Assembly: GCA_003444085.1 (NCBI GenBank)
Contig: DLVL01000095.1
Span: forward strand, 1-24,775
Length of the DNA stretch: 24,775 nt
Direction: 5' to 3'
From: Kosmotogaceae bacterium
GTDB taxonomy: Bacteria > Thermotogota > Thermotogae > Petrotogales > Kosmotogaceae
The notes beneath the pieces are model-generated. The model did no database searches and had not been told where the DNA came from. It was given only the letters and a program-made list of their open reading frames with translations. The position numbers were made by a program, and so were the translations under genes. Positions 15,869 through 22,785 of the stretch are shown here, in pieces; within the stretch, counting starts at the first letter, position 1; the number at the start of each line of letters is the position of its first letter.

Positions 15869-17080
15869 TCACCTTTGCTGGCTTCCCGCTGATACAGGCC
15901 TTTGATACAGGCTTTTCGTTATCTCGTTGTTTTCGAATTCCCTGAAGATCAGAAACGCTACTATTGCACCGACTGCATAGAACGCCGCACTGACAAGAAA
16001 CAGAGAAGTATAGCCTTCGGATTCCACCCCAACAACATAACCAAACATCATTGCAGCAATCGCCCTGGCTACATTGTTAAGCAATCCGTTGATTCCGGAA
16101 ATCGTCGATAGCTTATTTGCAGGCAAAAAAGAAAAAGTGACAGAAGAGAGGATGGGGGTTGTTATGTTCATGAATACAAATCTCAAAGAATAGAACGTGG
16201 TAAATGTAAATGGCTCTCTTATGAAGGCCATGGCTAACATGAGAGGAACAACCATGACTTGCATAACAAGAACGAATTTCAGAGGGCCAAAGCGTCTTCC
16301 AAAGACGTGAGAGAGTGATGACCCAACGGCTGTGCCAAGTTGTGAAATAGAAAGAATCACGCCTATCAACGTTGCAGAAAGGGCGAACAAATCCCTGAAT
16401 ATGAGGTTCCCAAAGTGGATAAATAGACCCGCTCCAAATCCTACTGCCAGAGTTGATGAAAAGAAGTAGCCCAATATTTTCCTCTGCTCAGGGTTGAGTC
16501 CTTTAAAATCGAAGAGATCTTTCATCTTTGACCTCGTCTGAGGAGCATCGATAGCTATCGCAGGTATCAGGCATGTAAGGTGCATAATCATGGACAAAAC
16601 AAGCGTACTCTGCATTCCTGCCAGATCACCCACAAGGCCACCCAGGAAGTTGCCGAGCACACCGCTGCCCATCATTAAGCCCGCATTGAGTCCGAACATC
16701 CTCGCTCTTTCTCCGGTGCCTGTAAAAGAAGCCATCGCTGCAAGGATCACGGTGTGCCCTACAACTCTGAAACCACCTTTAAGAAAGGAAAATATCCACA
16801 GAGCAGCGAAGTTCGTAGTGAATGCCATCGCGATTCCACATATAGGAACAATCACAGCAGCAAGCACCAGCATCTTTTTCCTTCCGATCATATCTGCTGC
16901 AACACTCACAGCAAGCCCTAGCAATGCCGAACCCCACAGAGCCGCAGAGGTAATGTTGCCTATGGCACTATTTGGAATACCCAGGTCCCTCAAAAAGAGA
17001 TTAAAGACAACCTGGTACATAAAGTTCGTAGTCATCATCAGAGAAGTGTAGAAAAGCAAAAGATTGACGTTCTTCTTCAA
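15869..17080 (-). CDS. Major facilitator superfamily transporter
   Basis: A polytopic protein of about 403 residues with roughly twelve membrane segments. The conserved MFS motif A lies between segments 2 and 3, as GLAVSVAADMIGRKKMLVL. The central loop around residues 190-210 is short and charged (DAPQTRSKMKDLFDFKG), separating two six-helix halves. I prefer the TTG at 17080 because GGAGG lies 5 nt upstream; a GTG at 17092 is in frame, but it overlaps that ribosome site. Function is import or efflux of a small solute by secondary transport; substrate unknown. It leads a probable two-gene unit with the aldo/keto reductase. Confidence 0.88.
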   Translation of the reverse strand: MKKNVNLLLFYTSLMMTTNFMYQVVFNLFLRDLGIPNSAIGNITSAALWGSALLGLAVSVAADMIGRKKMLVLAAVIVPICGIAMAFTTNFAALWIFSFLKGGFRVVGHTVILAAMASFTGTGERARMFGLNAGLMMGSGVLGNFLGGLVGDLAGMQSTLVLSMIMHLTCLIPAIAIDAPQTRSKMKDLFDFKGLNPEQRKILGYFFSSTLAVGFGAGLFIHFGNLIFRDLFALSATLIGVILSISQLGTAVGSSLSHVFGRRFGPLKFVLVMQVMVVPLMLAMAFIREPFTFTTFYSLRFVFMNITTPILSSVTFSFLPANKLSTISGINGLLNNVARAIAAMMFGYVVGVESEGYTSLFLVSAAFYAVGAIVAFLIFREFENNEITKSLYQRPVSAGSQQR

Positions 17081-17258
17081 CGTAGCCTCCACAAGTTTGA
17101 TTTGCTAACTACATTCATACTATCATAGAGACCAGCGGCTGTCAGGGCCGTTTCTGTTAAGGAGTTCAGTGGCAAAGCTTTCGAGAAAGGGCTATCATTG
17201 TATGGTAATCTGTAGTTGCCGTGATGTTCGATAATCCCGCACGAAAGCTGGTGATGAT

Positions 17259-18434
17259 ATGAAGGAATTGCCTTTCCATATTGAGACCCTCGCCATTCAT
17301 GGTGCTGAACAATCAGAGCAGAATCAGTCTCTGAATCCTCCCATTTACATGACGTCCACGTTTACTTTCACTGATCTTCAACAGGCAGACGACACGTTTT
17401 CCTTCAAGCGAAAAGCCTACGTATATACTCGAGGAGGAAACCCTACAGTCAATCTGTTCGAGAAACGTCTTGCCGCAATCGAGGGAGGAGAAGATTCGGT
17501 TGCTTTCTCATCGGGTATGGCTGCGATATCGACTGTTCTTATGTCGCTTGCAAAGGCTGGAGACGAAATTGTTGCTCACAGAAATCTTTATGGATCGACT
17601 TTCGGCCTGACCTCGCGTCTTCTACCTTCTTTCAATCTTCCGACCAGATACATCGATATGACAAATCTTGAAGAGATAGAAGAAGCTTTAACCAAAGACA
17701 CGAAAGTGTTTTTTCTTGAAACTCCCACTAATCCTTCAATGGAGATAATAGACATTTCGGCAGTTGCAGAAATTGCACATCAGCACGGTATAAAGGTTGT
17801 TGTCGACAACACGTTTGCATCACCGTGTTTTCAAAGGCCACTTAATCACGGTGCCGATGTAGTAGTCCACAGTGCCACGAAATACTTATCCGGTCACGGA
17901 GATACGCTTGGTGGAATCGCCACTTCGAAAGATGAGAAGTACATCGCAGACCTGAAATTCGGATACATGTGTGAACTGGGTGGTGTTATGAGTCCTTTCA
18001 ACGCCTGGCTCATTTTGAGAGGAATGAAGACACTGCCGCTAAGAATGAAGATGCATGAGAGTAACGCGATCGCAATTGCCAGATTTCTCCTGGGCCACCA
18101 TGCAGTCAAAAGAGTCATATATCCAGGATTAGAAGATCATCCTGGACACTCCATAGCTGCAAAACAGATGACGGGATATGGAGGAATCGTCAGTTTTGAG
18201 CTTCACGGTGGTCTTGATGCAGCGCGAAGCTTTGTTGAGAAACTGAAGCTTTTGAAACTGGCGGTAAGTTTAGGAGATACCGAGTCCCTGGTGGAGATTC
18301 CCGCTCTGATGACTCATAGAGACTATCCGAGTAGTGAGCTGGAGAAGTTTGGCTTCACAGAATCGACAGTGCGAATCTCTGCCGGACTGGAACATCCGGA
18401 AGATTTACTTGCAGATATGGAACAGGCGTTGTGA
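17259..18434 (+). CDS. Cys/Met-metabolism PLP enzyme (cystathionine gamma-synthase/lyase or methionine gamma-lyase type)
   Basis: The 391-residue protein matches the family at its usual length: LNPPIYMTSTF, YTRGGNPTVNLFEKRLA, FSSGMAAIS, ETPTNPSMEIIDI, VVDNTFASPCFQRPL, the PLP lysine in HSATKYLSGHGD and, near the end, SLVEIPALMTH and VRISAGLEHPEDL. The active-site tyrosine region reads LYGSTFGL. Classical methionine gamma-lyases have a cysteine where this has serine, so a cystathionine- or homocysteine-linked activity, or a broad C-S lyase, is as likely as true methionine gamma-lyase. The start is preceded only by GGTGAT, a weak ribosome site. It begins a compact three-gene plus-strand unit with a dehydrogenase and a HAD phosphatase. 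Confidence 0.93.
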   Translation: MKELPFHIETLAIHGAEQSEQNQSLNPPIYMTSTFTFTDLQQADDTFSFKRKAYVYTRGGNPTVNLFEKRLAAIEGGEDSVAFSSGMAAISTVLMSLAKAGDEIVAHRNLYGSTFGLTSRLLPSFNLPTRYIDMTNLEEIEEALTKDTKVFFLETPTNPSMEIIDISAVAEIAHQHGIKVVVDNTFASPCFQRPLNHGADVVVHSATKYLSGHGDTLGGIATSKDEKYIADLKFGYMCELGGVMSPFNAWLILRGMKTLPLRMKMHESNAIAIARFLLGHHAVKRVIYPGLEDHPGHSIAAKQMTGYGGIVSFELHGGLDAARSFVEKLKLLKLAVSLGDTESLVEIPALMTHRDYPSSELEKFGFTESTVRISAGLEHPEDLLADMEQAL

Positions 18435-18445
18435 AAGGAGCAATT

Positions 18446-19390
18446 ATGAAAGCTCTGGTTTTTGACGGTTCGCTTCATTTAGAAGAAATCAATTTGCCTC
18501 AGCCCAGGCAGGACGAGGCTCTAATAAGAGTTAAACTCGCTGGAATTTGCAATACAGACCTGGAGATCACAAAGGGATACATGGATTTTTCCGGAGTGCT
18601 CGGTCACGAGTTTGTCGGTGTTGTGGATCTTTGCAGTGATGAGACCCTGATCGGGAAGAGGGTTGTTGGTGAGATCAATGTGGCTTGTGGCTCATGTGAG
18701 TACTGCATGAACGGAATGAAGAAGCATTGCTCAGATCTCAGCGTAATAGGCATAAATAATCGTGATGGTTGTTTTGCTGAGTTCGTTGTTCTTCCCATTG
18801 ATAATCTTCACCTGATTCCAGAGACTGTTCCCGATGAAGAGGCCACCTTTGTCGAACCACTGGCTGCAGCGTACCACGTGTTCGAATCAGTCTGGGTAAA
18901 GCCTTCTTCAATGGTTCTGATTATCGGCGATGGGAAACTTGGGCTTCTCATTTCGATGGCAGCATCTTCTCTCGGAATTGAACACACAATGGTGGGAAGA
19001 CATCCTGAAAGGTTCGCAATGCTTGATAGTAACGTCAATACAATAAGCAGCGAAGGTCAGCCCGATCTGAAGAGCTGCTACGACATAGTAATAGAGGCGA
19101 CTGGAAATGAGCAGGGAATGGCTCTTGCACTTTCAGCAGTCAAACCTGCCGGTACAATCGTCTTGAAGAGCACATACTCTCATATACCAAACGTCGATCT
19201 GTCCAGAGTTGCCGTAAATGAACTCAAGATAGTTGGTTCAAGATGCGGTCGATTTGAAGATGCGATAAGGTTTCTTGAAAAGAAGAGTGTGAAACCGGTG
19301 CAACTGATAGACAGGATCTTCCCTTTTGACAACGCTCTTGAGGCATTTGACTATGCGCCAGGTCATCTAAAAGTTCTTCTCAGAATGTGA
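18446..19390 (+). CDS. Zinc-dependent MDR alcohol/polyol dehydrogenase
   Basis: A 314-residue medium-chain dehydrogenase, about 30 residues shorter than most. The catalytic-zinc side shows GICNTDLEI and GHEFVGVV, and the structural-zinc loop has four cysteines in CGSCEYCMNGMKKHC. A Rossmann fold follows with LIIGDGKLGLLI, where the usual GxGxxG is GDGKLG. It should oxidise an alcohol or polyol, or reduce the matching carbonyl, with NAD(P). ATG 18446 follows AAAGGAG; the frame opens earlier at 18431, overlapping the previous gene. The ribosome site overlaps the upstream stop region, and the downstream HAD gene overlaps its own stop, so the three genes are tightly coupled. Substrate unknown. 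Confidence 0.9.
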   Translation: MKALVFDGSLHLEEINLPQPRQDEALIRVKLAGICNTDLEITKGYMDFSGVLGHEFVGVVDLCSDETLIGKRVVGEINVACGSCEYCMNGMKKHCSDLSVIGINNRDGCFAEFVVLPIDNLHLIPETVPDEEATFVEPLAAAYHVFESVWVKPSSMVLIIGDGKLGLLISMAASSLGIEHTMVGRHPERFAMLDSNVNTISSEGQPDLKSCYDIVIEATGNEQGMALALSAVKPAGTIVLKSTYSHIPNVDLSRVAVNELKIVGSRCGRFEDAIRFLEKKSVKPVQLIDRIFPFDNALEAFDYAPGHLKVLLRM

Positions 19391-20073
19391 TAGACATGAA
19401 GTACGAAATCACATATCTCGATCTTGACCACACGCTGCTCGAATTTGAGTCTGCGGAGGAGAACGCTCTAAGATTACTTTTCAATGATTATGATAGGAAA
19501 CTGACAGAAGGCGAGTGCGAGCTTTACAAAGAGATAAGCGAAAAATGGTGGGATCTGCTGGATACTGGTCGTTGCAAGAAAGACGAGATTCTGGTAGGAA
19601 GATTTAGAGAGTACTTCGATAGACTCAACGTGAAAGAGAACCCCGACGTTGCTTCTCAGCGGTACCTTGAACTCCTTTCCGAACAAGGAATAACAATTGC
19701 AGGGGCTATTGATTTCCTTGAAGAGATGCGTGACCGGGGTCAGAGAATGGCAGCAATAACCAATGGCGTTGAGTTTGTTCAATTGAGAAGAATAGAGATC
19801 GCTGGATTAAGTGTATATCTGGACTTTGTGGTGACGTCAGAACGAGCAGGCTTCACAAAACCTCATCCGGGTATCTTTCACTATGCCTCAGAGCTTTCTG
19901 GAATCCCCATTGACAAGTCGGTGTACATCGGAGATAGCCTTAAAACGGACTGGGCAGGAGCCAAAAACGCAGGAATGCCGTTCATTCTGCTCGATCTATT
20001 TGCTAAAGAACCCTCTAACAACGGTGTTCAGGTAGCAAGAAGCTACGAGGAACTCCTCGAACTGCTGTTCTAG
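19387..20073 (+). CDS. HAD-superfamily nucleotidase/phosphatase, YjjG-like
   Basis: A 228-residue HAD protein with a helical cap. Motif I is YLDLDHTLLEFE (nucleophile and acid Asp), motif II is AITNGVEFVQ, the motif III lysine is in GFTKPHPGIF, and motif IV is VYIGDSLKTDWAGA. Length and motif spacing fit the YjjG/YfnB group, which dephosphorylates non-canonical pyrimidine nucleotides in house-cleaning. The suggested GTG start overlaps the upstream stop as GTGA, consistent with translational coupling; an in-frame ATG at 19396 is the alternative. Its TAG stop shares a CTAG palindrome with the stop of the convergent nucleotidylyltransferase gene. Confidence 0.85.
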   Translation: MIDMKYEITYLDLDHTLLEFESAEENALRLLFNDYDRKLTEGECELYKEISEKWWDLLDTGRCKKDEILVGRFREYFDRLNVKENPDVASQRYLELLSEQGITIAGAIDFLEEMRDRGQRMAAITNGVEFVQLRRIEIAGLSVYLDFVVTSERAGFTKPHPGIFHYASELSGIPIDKSVYIGDSLKTDWAGAKNAGMPFILLDLFAKEPSNNGVQVARSYEELLELLF

Positions 20074-21170
20074 TGTTTTCTTGCATCACTGATCTTTCCG
20101 TAGAGCTTCGAGTTCTCCAGGGAGACAGGTATTCCTTCTCTGTCCAGTACGAAATCAGGAGAGATCAGAAGATCTCTTACTGACGTGTGTGAACTGATGC
20201 GCGTGTAATCAATAATGGTTGAGCTTACGACTTCGCAACCTTCTCCGACGACGGAATTTGCTCCCAGTATTGATGGGCCTTTAATGACGCTGTTCCTGCC
20301 GATCTTGCAGCTTCCTCCGATATATACAGGTGGCTCAATCTCTACATGAGGTTCAATAGATGCCCCAGCCCCCACAAAGACACCTTCACTTATCTCTACT
20401 CCTCCAGGGTGAAATCCTGGAATACCTCTTTCAAGCGCAGTACCCAGTACTTCAAGATAATCGGTGGTTCTGCCGATATCAAACCAGGAGATGTCGGTTT
20501 TCGCTGCAACAACCGTTTTTCCTCGCGAAACAAGATCTGGTATGAGCTGACTGCCGATGTCGTAGAAAGATCCAGAAGGTATGTAATCAAAGACTTCAGG
20601 TTCAAAGAAATAGATTCCTGTGTTAACCAGCGTCGATTTTGCTTCTTTTTGTGCAGGTTTCTCCTGGAAGCTGACAACTCTTCCATCGTCTTTGCACAGA
20701 ATCACACCATAATTTGACACATTCTCAAGTGGAACGTGTGTTGCAGCTATTGTTGCGATTGCCCCTCTTTCTTTGTGTATGCTGATAACGGAGTTGAGAT
20801 CCATATCTACGATCGCATCACCACAAAGAACAACAAAAGTTTCATCGAAAAAACCAGAGAAATCCTGAATCCTCTTAAGCCCCCCAGCGGAACCGATTGG
20901 TTCCGTTACAAGCTCGCCACTATCGAAGTAGCCTTCAAATGAATATCCGACATTCAGACCATACCTTGAACCGTCCCTGACATAGTCCTGAATCTTCCAG
21001 CCAAGGTGTGAAATGTTGATCATTAGCTGACTGACACGATACTTCTTGAGCAACTCCAGAAGAAAGTCTATGACGGGTCTATCCACTATGGGAAGCATCG
21101 GTTTGGGACAGTATTCTGTAAGAGGTCTGAGTCTTGTTCCTGCCCCAGCAGCAAGGATCATTGCTTTCAC
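20070..21170 (-). CDS. Sugar-1-phosphate nucleotidylyltransferase with left-handed beta-helix domain (mannose-1-phosphate guanylyltransferase type)
   Basis: The 366-residue protein has an N-terminal nucleotidyltransferase domain: MILAAGAGTRLRPLT with KPMLPIVDRP, the metal-binding LCGDAIVDMDL, and FQEKP. A C-terminal hexapeptide-repeat beta-helix follows at about residues 258-335 (GVFVGAGASIEPHV, VYIGGSCKIGRNSVI, SILGANSVVGEGCEV). It should activate a hexose 1-phosphate with an NTP, probably to GDP-mannose, though glucose-1-phosphate use cannot be excluded. The start is GTG, overlapping the stop of the upstream membrane protein as GTGA, so translation is coupled. A GH38 mannosidase gene lies about 1.6 kb away in the opposite orientation; both concern mannose, but they are not in one operon. 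Confidence 0.9.
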   Translation of the reverse strand: MKAMILAAGAGTRLRPLTEYCPKPMLPIVDRPVIDFLLELLKKYRVSQLMINISHLGWKIQDYVRDGSRYGLNVGYSFEGYFDSGELVTEPIGSAGGLKRIQDFSGFFDETFVVLCGDAIVDMDLNSVISIHKERGAIATIAATHVPLENVSNYGVILCKDDGRVVSFQEKPAQKEAKSTLVNTGIYFFEPEVFDYIPSGSFYDIGSQLIPDLVSRGKTVVAAKTDISWFDIGRTTDYLEVLGTALERGIPGFHPGGVEISEGVFVGAGASIEPHVEIEPPVYIGGSCKIGRNSVIKGPSILGANSVVGEGCEVVSSTIIDYTRISSHTSVRDLLISPDFVLDREGIPVSLENSKLYGKISDARKH

Positions 21171-21676
21171 AGATCTTCTCTCTCCTTTTTCTTGCCTCTT
21201 CTGATCACCTGAGAGATCATCATGGCAGCACCTGCAATAATTAACACAAGACCGATCAAGAAAGTCCCTCCAAGATCTGTAAACGATGTGATAGAAAAAA
21301 CAACGGCAACTGCAGTGAGAATACTAACTGGAACCAGTAGACCTGTGTTTTTTCTACCGGTGAACAGATACAGCTGAAAGAGACCTACCGCAGGAGCGAG
21401 TACAAACAAAGCCCAGCCGCCCGAGTTGATGAAACCCTTGTAAAGAACGTCGAGAGTCAGAGTTAAGGCTACCATCAGCAGGATTCCTCCAGGCACAAGC
21501 AACCCTTCCTGTTTCTTTTTGAACCCTCCAAATTCCATCAGTAACCCGGGGACCCATATGAACATCACCCAGAAGTTGTCCATCACGGGTCCCACGAAAA
21601 TTAACACCAGTCCAAGTGCAACGAGGATCAGACCCAGAACAACCCTGCCGAACAGTTCTTTACTGGTTTCAGCCAT
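21167..21676 (-). CDS. Small polytopic membrane protein of unknown function
   Basis: A 169-residue protein with about six hydrophobic segments (roughly residues 11-29, 34-50, 57-76, 87-105, 112-130 and 137-157) separated by short charged loops (FKKKQEG, TGRKNTG), and a basic tail (RRGKKKERED). Repeated LLVPGGILL and LLVPVSILT phrases suggest an internal duplication. It resembles generic LiaF-type or DUF membrane proteins, but I do not recognise a specific family. The ATG follows GGGGAGG and there is a good extended -10 promoter upstream. Its stop overlaps the start of the nucleotidylyltransferase gene, so a role in polysaccharide or envelope work is plausible from context only. Confidence 0.8.
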   Translation of the reverse strand: MAETSKELFGRVVLGLILVALGLVLIFVGPVMDNFWVMFIWVPGLLMEFGGFKKKQEGLLVPGGILLMVALTLTLDVLYKGFINSGGWALFVLAPAVGLFQLYLFTGRKNTGLLVPVSILTAVAVVFSITSFTDLGGTFLIGLVLIIAGAAMMISQVIRRGKKKEREDL

Positions 21677-21708
21677 TGACGCACCTCCCCGCGGCGTAAT
21701 ACACTGTG

Positions 21709-21737
21709 ATTATATCAGCAGAGGTTATCTTCAGGAA
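21709..21737 (-). promoter_or_regulatory. Extended -10 promoter for the membrane protein/nucleotidylyltransferase unit
   Basis: On the minus strand TGATATAAT gives a perfect TATAAT (21714-21709) with the TG of an extended -10. A weak -35, TTCCTG, lies 17 nt upstream. Transcription would begin near 21702, about 26 nt before the start codon at 21676. Confidence 0.65.
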
Positions 21738-21798
21738 CATCACCTGATAGGTCACTGTCTAAAGGTCATCTCATACTGCTGTCTGAAGGAGGTTTGTT

Positions 21799-22647
21799 AT
21801 GACAAGAAAGAGAATCATCACTGCAATGGTAGTGTTGTCAATGCTTCTGACAGCCCTTGCCTGGGGAAACAGTACTGCTACTTTTAACGCTATGATAATC
21901 GAAGTAAATGAAGAAATTCCCGATAGCCTCTTCGAGTCTTTTGGAACTCGATCTGCACAGTTTCAGTACTTCTTGCTGAACAACGATAGGCAGGGACCAA
22001 CAACCTTAATCGTAAAAGGATGGCTCTTTGCACCTGAAGAAGTCATACACGACAAGATCGGCACCATCATAGTATCTGGACGTGGTTACGATCTCTTGAG
22101 AGATATTGAGCTAACCCGAGATGGAATCTATCTGCGCCTCAAGCCTCACCTGTTTGTGCTTCCCGCAAACGTTTCACATTTGTCGCTCTTTGGCTTGCAG
22201 CTGGTTCTGATTGAACAGGAGGAGGAGGTATTCATGGATTTTGAGGTCATTACTCCTTCACGAACGCCCAGAATGTTTTCAGAGGGCATGGAAGTCTTCA
22301 GGAAGGTTGATGAAGAAGTTCTGCAAGAGAGACGATTTGTGGTGGGAGAGAATGTGCTCATTGGCATATTTGGAGGCGAAAAACCCACCGGAGGATACTC
22401 GATTGACGTGGACTCAGTCAGAAGAGAAGGGTATGAAATACACGTAAATGCAACTCTCAGAATGCCAGGAAGAGACGCATTTGTAACTCAGGCTTTCACT
22501 TACCCTGCAAAGATAATCAGCGTTCCTCTTGAGGTGGAGCCAGGCAACTACAGAATTGTCATTGAGCTATCTTCTGTCAGGGACGGAGAAATACTGTCCA
22601 CAAACCAGTACACGTCTTCGATTTCTGTTTCTGTACCTTCTGAATAG
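21799..22647 (+). CDS. Secreted protein with C-terminal PrcB-like domain
   Basis: This 282-residue protein has a signal peptide (MTRKRIITAMVVLSMLLTALAWG, cleavage near 22-24, no lipobox). A beta-rich N-terminal region of unknown fold follows. The C-terminal part, about residues 178-275, reads LIGIFGGEKPTGGYSIDVDSV and later AFTYPAKIISVPLEVEPGNYRI. The G-x-K-P-T-G-G-Y-S core is the hallmark of the PrcB domain found with the Treponema dentilisin (PrcA-PrtP) protease complex and in many lone lipoproteins. No protease gene is adjacent, so this is probably a free-standing periplasmic or envelope protein, possibly a protease partner or inhibitor. The start follows AAGGAGG. A gap of 138 nt separates it from the mannosidase gene. 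Confidence 0.85.
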   Translation: MTRKRIITAMVVLSMLLTALAWGNSTATFNAMIIEVNEEIPDSLFESFGTRSAQFQYFLLNNDRQGPTTLIVKGWLFAPEEVIHDKIGTIIVSGRGYDLLRDIELTRDGIYLRLKPHLFVLPANVSHLSLFGLQLVLIEQEEEVFMDFEVITPSRTPRMFSEGMEVFRKVDEEVLQERRFVVGENVLIGIFGGEKPTGGYSIDVDSVRREGYEIHVNATLRMPGRDAFVTQAFTYPAKIISVPLEVEPGNYRIVIELSSVRDGEILSTNQYTSSISVSVPSE

Positions 22648-22785
22648 CTCAGGAACTCTCGTGCTGGCATGATGAACACTTGTCATCTGGGGTTTTGCAC
22701 TGGCTATGGAAGTTATTCGTAGCTTCCTCTGCTGATTCGGGCACGTTCCGGCATTCACACAAGAGCTTTCTGAGAGAGGGGTGTC

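Noticed and set aside
22167..22176. AAACGTTTCA, resembling the LacI operator
   Set aside because: It lies inside the PrcB-domain coding region, far from any promoter, and lacks the full 12-bp symmetry; likely chance.
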